Assembly (NCBI GenBank): GCA_964019155.1
Contig: CAXHSG010000190.1
Coordinates: 34,201 to 98,200, forward strand
DNA from: Osedax fenrisi
Taxonomy: Eukaryota; Annelida; Polychaeta; Sabellida; Siboglinidae
Length of the DNA stretch: 64,000 nt
Direction: 5' to 3'
The position numbers were made by a program, and so were the translations under genes. The notes beneath the pieces are model-generated. The model saw nothing but the letters and a program-made list of their open reading frames with translations. It did not search any database and was not told the origin of the DNA. Positions 11,113 through 22,508 of this stretch are shown here, piece after piece (the stretch's first letter is position 1; each line of letters opens with the position of its first letter).

Positions 11113-11725
11113 GATAGAGATAATGGAAGAATTTTTTACAGAATATAATGATAATAACGTTGAATTTAAAAAAATGTGTATTGCTTTTAGAGTGTAAAAT
11201 ATTTGTATAGGTTTTGATATAGGTTCTCACTATTGTTCAATCTTATTTTATAAATCTAATATTAGATTTAACCTAAGATTAGATAGTTATTTAACTTCTT
11301 ATTATTACACGTTATTTTAATTTTAATAATATTCTCGTGACTGTTATATCTACAGATATATGTATAGACTATACAGTGTTACAATAATTGTATATTTACG
11401 CTATTATAATAATAATTAATATTATAATAATTATAATAATTATAAAATTATTAATTTTAATAATCAATTTTACTTTAATACAAAGCGCAACGTATTTACA
11501 AAATCGCGAAACTTTTGACCAGGTACTAAGTTAGTACCGTACTAACTGTAATATTTAATATGTAAAATAAATATATAAATATATTAAACTCACTTTACAT
11601 TTATATTTCATATATATTCACATCGAATTTATAATATTTAAACAATTTTAGCGCGAAAATGTATTGTTTATGTTTATAAGGATGTTATGAGAATTTCTAT
11701 TATTTGTGTATTAAATATTAATCGA

Positions 11726-11773
11726 CCAATGAAATAATTTTGTTTTTCTTATTCCACAGAATTTTCTATATAA
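11726..11773 (+). promoter_or_regulatory. H2A promoter: CCAAT box and TATA box
   Basis: A CCAAT box lies at 11726-11730 and TATATAA at 11767-11773, about 93 bases before the H2A start codon. Both are preserved in arm B (37101-37105 and 37058-37064, minus) and in the second copy of the window duplication (63936-63940 and 63977-63983). This spacing is usual for replication-dependent histone promoters. Confidence 0.75.
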
Positions 11774-11865
11774 GCTCAAAATATTCTAGTTAATTTAAAA
11801 TATTCATTGTTTATTTATTTGTTACTATTTTGATATTTAGTAAATAATTTACCAATTCTATAATT

Positions 11866-12273
11866 ATGTCTGGACGCGGAAAAGGAGGTAAATCTAAAGG
11901 TGTAAAATCCAAAACTCGTTCATCAAGAGCAGGACTTCAATTTCCTGTAGGTCGTATACATCGTCATTTACGTAGAGGCAACTACGCTAAACGTGTCGGT
12001 GCTGGTGCTCCAGTGTATTTGGCTGCAGTTATGGAATATTTAGCAGCTGAAATTCTCGAGTTAGCTGGAAATGCTGCTCGTGATAACAAGAAATCTAGAA
12101 TCATTCCTCGTCATCTACAATTAGCTATTCGTAATGATGAAGAACTGAACAAATTACTTGCAGGAGTTACAATCGCTCAAGGTGGAGTTTTACCAAATAT
12201 TCAAGCAGTTTTATTGCCTAAGAAAACAGGACAATCATCCGGAAAGAAAAGTTCTCAAAGTCAAGAATTTTAA
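11866..12273 (+). CDS. Histone H2A, H2A.X-type (SQEF C-terminus)
   Basis: A complete intronless 135-residue core histone H2A. The N-terminal tail SGRGKGGKSKG is followed by the signature AGLQFPVGRIHR (about residues 22-33), the histone fold, the acidic-patch residues (EYLAAEILELAG and NDEELNKLL), and GGVLPNIQAVLLPKK. The last four residues are SQEF, which fits the H2A.X motif SQ-(E/D)-hydrophobic whose serine (residue 132) is phosphorylated by ATM/ATR-family kinases at DNA breaks. H2A forms dimers with H2B in the nucleosome. The gene has a TATA box, a CCAAT box and a histone 3' stem-loop, as expected for S-phase expression without a poly(A) tail. The start is the first in-frame ATG and gives the standard N-terminus. 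Its product differs from that at 36569-36976 only at residue 10 (serine here). Confidence 0.97.
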   Translation: MSGRGKGGKSKGVKSKTRSSRAGLQFPVGRIHRHLRRGNYAKRVGAGAPVYLAAVMEYLAAEILELAGNAARDNKKSRIIPRHLQLAIRNDEELNKLLAGVTIAQGGVLPNIQAVLLPKKTGQSSGKKSSQSQEF

Positions 12274-12319
12274 TCTATTTAAAATCTAAAATCGATCACA
12301 TTCTACAAATTTTTTAATC

Positions 12320-12335
12320 GGCCCTTTTCAGGGCC
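12320..12335 (+). terminator. Histone mRNA 3' stem-loop
   Basis: GGCCCTTTTCAGGGCC followed by ACCCA, 46 bases after the stop codon: a 6-bp stem with a 4-base loop, the metazoan histone 3' processing signal bound by SLBP. The same element is found after both other H2A genes. Confidence 0.95.
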
Positions 12336-12689
12336 ACCCATATTTAACAAGTTTACTATAAATACTAATTATTATAATAATATAGTAGTACTACATAGTT
12401 ACTATTATAGTAGTACTAATAATATTAGTATCTTTAAATATTATATTTAATATATACAAAATTATATTGAATATATTTTTAAGATAGTTTAAAAATGTTG
12501 AATAAGATTTCTATTAAATTGTATTATGACTCATTTTATTTATTATAAATATTAAAAAAATATAAAACATTTATGTGATATTGTATATATTGAATCATAT
12601 GCCTAGTACTAATACTATTAGTCTAATAGTATTATTAATTTAGTTGTAAAAATGTTTGAATATAATTATGTAGTTTCCTATTTTATGAT

Positions 12690-12760
12690 GATGATGATAT
12701 TCGATTTATTAGGCACTAAAATAGGGTCATGTAGACCCCTTCGCTCGTGCGGAAAAATAT
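12690..12760 (-). repeat. LINE-like 3' end motif with CAT tail
   Basis: Reverse complement of the block described at 4985-5062: GCACGAGCGAAGGGGTCTAC, then ATGACCCTATTTTAGTGCC and an ATCATCATCAT tail. It lies in arm A and its counterpart in arm B is 35905-35965. Confidence 0.55.
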
Positions 12761-13033
12761 AATAATTATAGAAATTTCATAGTAATAATATAGTATATAT
12801 TGAATAATTATTTATAATAAAATCTAGTGTTTTATTTATTATTAGTAGATTTAATTTCTCTGTAATGGTAACTTTTCTACTCCGAAATAAATATTCTTCA
12901 GTGGTATATTTATATATAGATTTTATTGAGTAGATAAGTTGATATATCTGTTATGTAAAATTATTATAAAATCTAAATATGAGTTAATCAAGTTAATAAC
13001 TACGAACCAATATTTTATCGAACAGATATAAAT

Positions 13034-13170
13034 AAGGGCATGTTTAATAACGGTAAATAAATCATCGCAGAAGAGAATCTATGACCACCTCTTCAATGTG
13101 TTGTCAAGGTATGATGAAATATACGATGAGTCATAGCTGTAGATATTTACAGTGTAAACATGCCCCCTAA
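13034..13170. repeat. Small inverted-repeat element next to H2A
   Basis: GGGCATGTTTAATAACGGTAAAT on the left pairs imperfectly with the inward-read right end GGGGGCATGTTTACACTGTAAAT. The arrangement is that of a short TIR element or hairpin. It is present in both arms (arm B about 35480-35615), so it predates the inverted duplication. Confidence 0.45.
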
Positions 13171-13324
13171 GTAATGGTATAACAACAATAACAGGTTATA
13201 TCTGTAATGAATAACAGACATATCTTCCATAATAACAACATTTATAAGTTACATTCATTATTATAGAATATTGTATTCTTGGATACATCTTTGAACTAGC
13301 TAATTTCAGTGTATCTATATTATA

Positions 13325-13325
13325 T

Positions 13326-13383
<58 letters not shown>
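13325..13383. repeat. (TA)n microsatellite
   Basis: Uninterrupted TA dinucleotides. Arm B has a much shorter tract at the same place (about 35008-35025). Confidence 0.95.
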
Positions 13384-13387
<4 letters not shown>

Positions 13388-13775
13388 GTACATTGGCATG
13401 TATTTAAGAAGAAATATAGATTTCCGCAATTTTATTATAATCATAACTCATTTAATTACAATATATATATCAAATTGTAGAGTGGCAGATGTTTTGTAAT
13501 ATATCGTAACTTTTCGTATGAGAAAATTACATGTTTCGTGTATATTTAATAGTTAGTAGTTTACTTTGTTTATATGATTTGTCATGTATAAGTGTCACGT
13601 ATATCATACTATTTGTATATTTAATGTCTTAAATCATTATAAGAATTGTCTAAAATTCGTGTACGAAGCATCGAAATTATATATTAAATGTCTAGCATTA
13701 AAATGTTACCCCAAATTCCTTATATATCAGTGATTGTTAATTTAGATGCATATTCATTTCAAATAGATGAGGGCT

Positions 13776-15773
13776 ATATTTTATGTATGTACAAATATAT
13801 ATTCACTTTATTAAATTCTAATAACACAAATTATATAACATTAATATATATCATATATCACATAAAAATAATACATATTATTTATAATATCTTTGAATAT
13901 AATATTTTCTATATAATATATTATTATTAATAACAACAACATGAACTACTTGATAACATATGCAATTTACCCTATACAATATATAGTATATCTATTTTAA
14001 TTTTTATAAAATATTTGTTCATTTAATTAATTAATTATTTAATAAATAAGAAAATTAAAATAATATAAACAAGAAAAATCATTAAATATGAAAAAAACAC
14101 TAGGATTCTATAGAGCATATAAAAGCACAACACATTTTTATTTTATAATATTATTCGGTTATAAATCTAGTATATGTCTACATAATAACTATGGAATTTA
14201 TCCAGATATATTATAAGAAGCATTTTTCATGTCACATCAGTATAACATTAATGCTGTAGTGAATAATCTAACAGTTAACCAGTAGGTATAATGTCTTATA
14301 ACTTATAACTAATTATTATTTTTATGTTTTAAACTGCATATTTCATGATAAACCATTATAAATTAATTTTGTATTGGTAAAAATTTAAAGCGTTTTTATT
14401 CAGAATAATTATTTGGAACTACCTATATACATATGCATGTAATAATAGATAACATTATTATAGATATAAAACTAATTTTGTTTGCTATATATAAAAAACA
14501 TATGTATAAATAAAAATACCATCTTATATGTGTATACATATAATGAGAATAGCTGATAAGAAACAATATCTATAGAATATTACCTTTAAATAATGAATGT
14601 GAATTTGTATGTCTCTTTTCATACAATATATATAGTAGGTATATATATTATATATTATTAAAATATAGAAAACCTATATAGAGGCATATATATATAAATT
14701 AATAATAACAAAGTAGTTAAATGGATTGATTAGTTTTATCTAACATTAATGTTAAATATAAATATATGTAGTTCCTATCTATTATAATACGTTATAATAA
14801 CTATTATAATGTTATAACATGTAAATCCCTTACTTAATAATTATTCAAATAAAATTACCCGAAATCAGTATATTTGAATACAAATAAGTATGTGTTGTTA
14901 AATACTAATTATGATATTCAAAATATCTAAAGAAACATTCTTATACTATATTAATATATTACATATAATATAATTATAAATTGTATATAGATTTTGTTTT
15001 AACAAGAATGTTTTGATATCTATGGTTATTTATAAAATATATGCTATAGTTAGAAAATATTTAAATTATATATTTTGTTGATTTGTATACATGATAATTC
15101 AAAATCAAGCACACAATCAATAATTACATTGATGTATTCCAACAGTCAGTAAGTTAAATACGTGGCATTCATTGTATTAATGATGAAACCTGGAGATATG
15201 TGATGTATAAAACACATATCAGAGGTTTTATCACTTATATATGGTGAATATATTTATATACATATACATATATATTATCCTTAAAATTAAATATCAATTA
15301 TTCTGTTTACATCATTGTTCAACATTATTAACATACACATGAAAATATCAATATAATTTTAATTACATAAATGATTATGTGAATATTCATAATGAATTTA
15401 ATATACATAAATTACATAATCCAATGTAAATGTTTATATATATATCTATGTAGAGTTATTTGTAATTTAGAATAACCTAGTTTATTTATAAAATTACATA
15501 AAAATGTATATGTTTATATATTTGAGATTGAATATGTTGCTAGCATAGATGAATGGACATGTGTTTCTAGCATAGCTGAATGGCCATGTGTTTCTAGTAA
15601 CAATGGCTTATATAGATACTGATGTCACTACCAACAAAGCCCTTTGCAACTAATTTGTATAATATGACATTATATGTCCTATGTCTATTTATGAATATGA
15701 GAATAATGGCAGTGCATGTTGCTTGTATATGTGAATACATTATATTATGCATGATGATAATAATACAAACTAA

Positions 15774-15778
<5 letters not shown>
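13776..15778. other. AT-rich non-coding stretch
   Basis: I see no gene, repeat family or structured element beyond short TA runs. Two near-identical sentences, GCATAGATGAATGGACATGTGTTTCTAG and its variant, stand side by side at 15541-15598, a two-unit tandem repeat of about 28 bases. Confidence 0.5.
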
Positions 15779-16085
<307 letters not shown>

Positions 16086-16223
16086 TTAATAACAATGTAA
16101 TGATTATTATGTTTACCATTGTAGAAATAGGTATATGTTTTATTATATTACAGGTCAAAGAGATGACAATAAATACATAATACCCGTAATGTACAATGCT
16201 ATCTTAATACTAGATGTTTAACA

Positions 16224-16343
16224 TACGTTGATCAACTCATGGATGATACACTGTGTAATGTAAATGAACTGAAAACTGCGATGGACGATAAAGATGACTG
16301 GAAGAAGAGAGTCAAAAACTGCCGAGCTAGCTCGACCTGGTAA
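16224..16343 (+). pseudogene. 3' end of a LINE (C-terminal protein tail)
   Basis: A 39-codon open stretch ending in TAA reads YVDQLMDDTLCNVNELKTAM then DDWKKRVKNCRAS. The pattern VDxLxDDT, ELxxAM, D-R/K-D-W-(K/R)-xRV is the tail that follows the reverse transcriptase in many endonuclease-type non-LTR retrotransposons. The stop is followed by GGTAAGGTAAGATAAG, a short tandem tail like that at 46998-47022. It appears to be a 5'-truncated copy. Confidence 0.6.
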
Positions 16344-16674
16344 GGTAAGATAAGTAATACTAGATAATATACATTATTAATACACATGTAACTAGTGTTA
16401 CTTATCAATATAGGCAGTAGACTTATAGATATAGCTACATTGCTATAGGTATCATCATTTTATATGTGAATTTCTTACGACTAGGTTTATTTATGTTGCC
16501 TGGGTCTTAATTATAATATCATTATCTAATTTTATAATAATATAGAATATAACCCCTAGGGAATAATAGAATATCATGGGCATACTATAATAGGTGTAAA
16601 TAGTATACAAAATTATCATTGTCAATTGTATTATTATTTAGTATTGGATACTACAAGTTCATAGTCATAAAAAA

Positions 16675-16870
16675 TCATACACACATACACATACAGTTTA
16701 TGTCATACACATACATACATACATACATACACACACACATACATACACACACATATACACACACATATATATACACATACTTACATATACATATACACAT
16801 ATGAAGTATATATTTATATATATATAAATATATTAGTTGTGTATGTATGTATGTGTATATATAATTTATA
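16675..16870. repeat. (ACAT)n / (CA)n microsatellite
   Basis: Imperfect ACAT, ACAC and TATG repeats. Reading frames through it on either strand are low-complexity artefacts. Confidence 0.9.
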
Positions 16871-16879
16871 TAAAAATAT

Positions 16880-18650
16880 ATATTTAAAAATATAGTTGAA
16901 GGGGATGTCACAGTGCACCAGCTATTTCACAGTTTACCATGTAAATAGATAGACAGCATAGTATTAATAGAATGGCATACAGAATTCTATTCATTGCATC
17001 AATCTGTTTTTGTTTTGTATTGAATTTATAATATATACATATATACTATAATATACATATATTTATGATATTTATTATATATAGCCTATTGTATATATAT
17101 ATTTTAAATTATTATTTATTGTTATTTATTCTATAGAAATTATATGTTTACTATTATTAGAAAATAATATTAATGAAATATATATCTATTGTAATATATA
17201 CAGATTTTATTTGTATAATACAAAAATAATGATATATCTATAATAATGTGTATATTAATAGCCTCTATACATGCACTGCTAGTGAGAATCCATTATTCCA
17301 AGAAAACAGCATTTGAAGTTTGGCATCAATAAAAATACAATATCATCATTTATATTATATTATATATTATATATAATATATATATATAATATATAGCTGT
17401 TATTTGTAACTGCTATATCATTTATTAGTAAAATCATATTATATAGGAATACAAGCATTATATTATATAAGTTTAAAAAATAGTGTAAATTAAAATGTAT
17501 CAGTTAGGCATCTAAATTAAAATTAAATAATTATATATTTTTAATTTCATTATGTATCCAAAAAAAACACTTTTTATGTCATTTCTTGATTGTTTTCATG
17601 AATAGTTGTTTCCAGATATAAAAAAATATCATAGAGTAATATTATGAAATAAAAAAATGTTTAAATACAAAATGATTGTCATCAAAACAAGGTTACATCC
17701 CATTAACCAAGAGTATTAGTGTTTATACTTAAATAAATCAACAATAATGTATAGCTTATGTTCTCTAAATAATTTAATATATATACATAATCTATAGGTC
17801 TAAAACTAGTTATTAGATTTTGTTGTTAATTAATCGTTAATATGTCTGAATAAATACAATATAAATGAAACGCATAATTGTGACCCCATATTTCTAAACA
17901 ATACACCATATGAAGATAGAAGTGTGAATAGTATACTATTAAGTAGTATTAAATAGTATACTATAAAGCATTATAATACTTTATTATGGCTGATACATTT
18001 AGAGAGAATCGTACATTGTAGTAATTCATTCGTGAGATATTTAATAAGTGATTTGAAGTTTAAAGATATATGCATGATTATTTTGAGAGCCTTTTTAAAT
18101 ATACTTAACGTAAGAATTTGTTTCATACAATGTTATATTGTTGTTGAATGTTATATAATGTGTTAATTAAATACGTATAGATAATGTATGCACGCTTACC
18201 CATGATACTATGTTATTTATTGCTAACTGTAATGCATTATCTAGTTGTGTTGATGGTGAATAATTTAATATAACTCTCATTAGCAAATAATAGATAATAA
18301 TTATCGAGGAAGCGATGTCATTGATGGATATTTAAACAAATAAGGCTGCAAGGATAGATCTTTGCGGAACAATATATGTAATGACTTCATTATAGTTATG
18401 AAATTCTACTTAATACTATATTTGTACATTATACGAGGAATGCATTTCTTATAATTTACTATATATCTATATGACAAGTTACAATGTATAACTTATAACA
18501 ACACTATATTGTTATAGGTCATACACATATAGGATATAAATCATAAATATTAATCACTATAGTTAATATTTATAATATGTAAGAAATATTTTTATTATAA
18601 GTTACAAATGGTGATCTATTATATGGATATATACAATATAATATATAGTA
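16880..18650. other. AT-rich non-coding stretch
   Basis: I see only short TA palindromes and no supportable gene or element. Confidence 0.5.
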
Positions 18651-18689
18651 CACCATGATGAAGACGTTCCTCTTTCGCCATACATTCAA

Positions 18690-18832
18690 GTTGTTAGTAC
18701 GAGGTCATGATTAACTGAGCCGATAGCTATTTGTAAGTGAATGCGTAGACACACGGTACAGTATTTATTTGAATCGAGAACGACTTTACGGAGACATTCA
18801 ATAGCATGCCGTGTGATGAGCCATTCCTAAAA
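18690..18832 (-). other. Exon-like GC-richer island, unknown product
   Basis: On the minus strand a TTTTAG acceptor is followed by a frame reading EWLITRHAIECLRKVVLDSN then KYCTVCLRIHLQIAIG before a stop near 18692. Base composition is clearly less AT-rich than the flanks. I do not recognise the product. It could be a terminal exon or a fossil fragment; a second such island on the same strand lies at 20795-20932. Confidence 0.25.
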
Positions 18833-19033
18833 CACAAATTTTGAATACATAATAAGCAAATTTTACGTTACAGCATTATAGTTATATGGAACACACTAAT
18901 ATTGCTAAGAAGTCGTGGAAGTGATGAAGCTGAGTTGACAGGAGACAGAGTTACACACATATATGGGGCTGATATGTACCATACAAGGATAATATATAAT
19001 ACATTATATAGTTATAGAGTATATATATATATA

Positions 19034-20177
19034 TAGTTAACTCTCGATAAGTTGGACTATGGATAAGTTGTATTTCTCGATAAGTCAGGAAAATTTAGTT
19101 GACGTGTTTGAATTTTTATCTAGTTCCATGTTAAATTACTCGGATAAGTTGGAATTTTCGATAAGTCGGATATATATTATAGTCACATTTATGAGTTGTA
19201 AACTTGATAAATCAGACTTTTTATAAATTATCGGAAATATTTACTTTGAAATGTATTACTAATACAAATTTACAGTTACGGTTATAGTTAATATTAATAA
19301 AATTATAATACATTTGGTATCAGGTGTTAATGTGTCTAATAAGAATATCTTTCAAATTGAAAAATTATACCAAGATACATGGGGCATTCAAACCATTGTG
19401 TTAAAATGTATTAATTGCGATCAAGTTTCAAATGTAATTTTAAACTAATTAAATATTAATTATGTTACATAACTACAATCGATAATAATTTTATAAACTC
19501 AACAATAACACAATACCTAAGGGTAAAACAATGTTTATTTTTATTAATGACAAATATTTGAAAATTGCGAAAACAAACAAATAATTTGTTTTTATTCGTA
19601 ATTTTACATGATTCATTATTGCAATTAGTACTTAATTATTACTATCTGAATTATATACATGCATACATTATAATATAAAACCTAAATCTATTTCAATGAT
19701 TTTAATACCACTGCTTGCAGTGGAATAAATTAATTTAATTAAGTTGCGTAGATAGAAGTGTTATATATTTACTTCACAAAATCTTTGGGATATATATAGT
19801 CATCTCTCGATGAGTTGGACTATGGATAAGTCGTATTTATCGAAAAGTCGGAAAAATTTAGACAAATTTAGTTGGTTTATTTGGATTTGTATCTAGTTCC
19901 ATGTTAATTATTCGTATAAGTCGTATTCCATAAGTTAATCTTTTCGATAAGTTGGTAAATCGTATAATTTGTTTTTATACTTTATTTTATTTGTTTCATG
20001 ATTGCTATTATTAATTAATTATTAATTAATTAATAACTGAATTGTATACATGTACACATTGTAATACTGAACTATTAATATAATAATTTAAAACGATGCT
20101 TGCCTTATTTATGGATTTTCTGAATTTGGAAATGTTTTACCTGTCCCTCGCATGTTCGACTTATCTGCAGTTCACTG
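19034..20177. mobile_element. Pogo/Tigger-like TIR element remains
   Basis: The left end reads TAGTTAACTCTCGATAAGTTGG and the right end, read inward, CAGTGAACTGCAGATAAGTCGA. They match at most positions, and both are flanked by TA (19032-19033 and 20178-20179), the Tc1/mariner-superfamily target. A second left-type end (TAGTCATCTCTCGATGAGTTGG) starts at 19797, so the locus is composite: probably a 381-bp element at 19797-20177 beside a truncated relative. No transposase is encoded. Confidence 0.6.
19680..19787 (+). mobile_element. Degenerate right end of the 454-bp MITE family
   Basis: The sequence from AACCTAAATCTATTTCA through AGTGTTATATATTTACTT to AAAATCTTTG matches the last 110 bases of the intact copies at 25826-26279 and 37435-37888, with many substitutions. 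The left half is not recognisable. Confidence 0.6.
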
Positions 20178-20794
20178 TATATACACAGTGTAATGTAATA
20201 ATAATATAATATAGGTAATGTGTAAGTAATAGTGTGTAAATAATGTATATTAATATACGCAGAGTATTATTCATTAATATATATATATCAGTTTAGATGT
20301 ATTTTATTATTAATAAGTAAATTATTTATTAATTTTTATTTGTTCATAATTATAATTAATTATAATAATCAATTAAATTAACAAAGTGGATATTTATTTA
20401 AAGATATAATTTCCTAAAAATGAATACCTGTATAATATTATTTATGATCTAGGCTTATAACCTAATACGTATTGTTTATTTTACAATATATATGTTAACA
20501 TGTCAGTAAAAGTATGAATAATTGTATTAATATTACTATAGTATATTAATATTAGTATCTAGGATTAGTATATTAATATAATTATAGTATCAACAACTGT
20601 GTGTATTGATTATATATTATACCATAGTATGTAACCTAATATGAAGTAATTTCCACAAAGTATATGTAAAAGTTTCCCATATTAGTTACAGGACCGCACA
20701 AGATGCACACCTACAGTCACACCTTTTGGTTATTATGTAATCGTGAATAGTAATCTACATACACTGGAGCACTAATTAACGTATAGTTTACCTA

Positions 20795-20932
20795 CTTATA
20801 ATACTGGTACGGTGGTAACGTTAAAGTATGGCGATAAACGTCATCCACAACTACTGATGATCTCGTACCGTTGATCTTAACCGGTACGTTTACAGTGAGC
20901 CACGAAGCCACGCCTCTAATGTCCACTACTGG
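20795..20932 (-). other. Exon-like GC-richer island, unknown product
   Basis: After a GACCAG acceptor-like site, one minus-strand frame runs VVDIRGVASWLTVNVPVKIN, then TRSSVVVDDVYRHTLTLPPY, to a stop. The alternation of polar and aliphatic residues is protein-like and the composition is GC-richer than around it. I do not recognise the product. It may be linked to 18690-18832, but that is a guess. Confidence 0.25.
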
Positions 20933-20989
20933 TCATCTAGGACCGTCAGTGGTATTAGATTAGTAGTCGTAGCTACGTAATTAATCCTA

Positions 20990-22430
20990 TATTATACTTG
21001 CTATAATCATATATTGCAATTATCTTTACTAATTGAAGTATCCACTCGATTTTATTATTTAGAATATACATAATTTTATAGAATTTTACTTATTTAAATA
21101 TATTTATATATTATTTAATAATTCTGTATTAAATTTTATTTAGTAACTAATTGGTTTATAATCGTATATATTTCTAATAATTATCGATAAAATATATAAT
21201 ATAAACGTACGTGAAAAGTAAATTGATATAGTGTGTTAATTCAATACTACTATAGTGCCATTTATGTCTTTTATTTAAATTTAAAATGCATTACGTTCTT
21301 AATAAACACAATAGAAAAACAGTAGAACTATCTAGAGTCGTAACTAGGTAATTTCGTTGGCTACACACTAGGTACATGTACCTACTACACAACCATGATA
21401 AACCATGTATTATAGGACACTTATTTTATTCCTACATTATTTATCAATATCACTTTTAATTTCAACAGATATACTAATAAACAAATATAACTACAATTGT
21501 AAATAATATTATTATTTATGTACACAATAACTAGTAGTTATTAACTACACTACGTATGTTATAAAGTATGACGATATGTATAACAATGTTTAATACCATA
21601 TTATTATTTAATAATTAATTTATAAATGTGATACATTTATTGGAATTAAATTTTAAATTATCTTTAAATTTAGATTAAAAAAATTCAATTTGTATGATTT
21701 GAAATTAAACAATAACCGAATTGTGTTTTGTTTACTAAAAATACATGTGCTTTTTAATGATTTATTTTTTTAAATCGCTTTTAATCTTTAATCTCCCTTA
21801 AAATCTACTTCGTAAATATCAACATTATTTCCGTATAATATTGAGAAACTAAAATAACCACTTTTAATTTGAGTTGTGATTGTTATTATAATTTTTGTAA
21901 TGTTTTAATATTTTCTGTCACATTTATTTATCATAATTTTATAAATATTATCATAAAATCATAATTATGACATATAATTAAGTTATGTTATCAAATATTA
22001 GTATTTAACATATTAATTTTAGTTATATATGTAAATAAATTAATAAATTACACTATTAGGTTACACTATTTAATTACCTATTATTAATAGGCTATTAATA
22101 ATAATTATTTATGTTGATAAATTTACTTTTAACATCTAATTTTGTTTATTTTCTAATGGGAGTTAATAACATATATTTTAAATGATATAACATTGTATTA
22201 CAGTTTTATAAAATGTAGTATTATAAACTATGTTAATTAGACGTAATTTTAAACTCAAATAGATATTTTATGTCTATGAATTTGTGTAATAATACAATAA
22301 GAATTATATTCACAAATTAAATATTTTTATATAATATTATATTAAATAATGGAAGATATATGGCTTGATATTAGGCTAAATGTAGTGAAATTATTGTAAA
22401 AATCATCATAATTAATAATGAATGTATATT
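20990..22430. other. AT-rich non-coding stretch
   Basis: I see no supportable gene, repeat family or structured element, apart from a slightly GC-richer patch near 21330-21400 (TAGGTACATGTACCTA palindrome). Confidence 0.5.
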
Positions 22431-22450
22431 AAACTCACTTAAATTTGGGT

Positions 22451-22466
22451 GGCCCTAAAAAGGGCC
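22451..22466 (-). terminator. Histone mRNA 3' stem-loop
   Basis: On the minus strand GGCCCTTTTTAGGGCC followed by ACCCA, 42 bases after the stop of the divergent H2A. The stem is perfect; the loop has T where the other two genes have C. Its retention argues that the gene is still processed as a histone mRNA. Confidence 0.93.
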
Positions 22467-22508
22467 GATTGGTTACAAAATGTGTAAGGCAGGATTTTAT
22501 TAATTTTA

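Larger units (their letters stand above)
1..11790 (+). repeat. Large direct duplication, copy 1
   Basis: This stretch recurs in the same orientation at 52157-64000. The offset starts at 52156, is 52158 by position 4088, falls to 52140 after the (TA)n tract near 7200, and is 52210 from 7811 on. The steps are short microsatellite changes and one 70-bp satellite unit. Only about a dozen substitutions were found by eye, for example near 1493, 2246, 4932, 5098, 6366 and 7003. The homology is cut by both window ends, so its true length is unknown. It may be a recent duplication, one unit of a tandem array of about 52 kb, or two haplotypes in one assembly. Confidence 0.97.
10470..13775 (+). repeat. 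Inverted repeat, arm A (H2A-LIAS block)
   Basis: This block reappears in reverse orientation within 34620-42335. Homology includes the LIAS exon at 10633-10747, the H2A gene with promoter and stem-loop, and about 1.4 kb downstream. Compared with arm B, this arm has a 200-bp element at 10913-11112, lacks the SINE and the 454-bp element, and lacks about 3.8 kb that in arm B holds further LIAS exons; the break lies near 11305. Confidence 0.92.
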
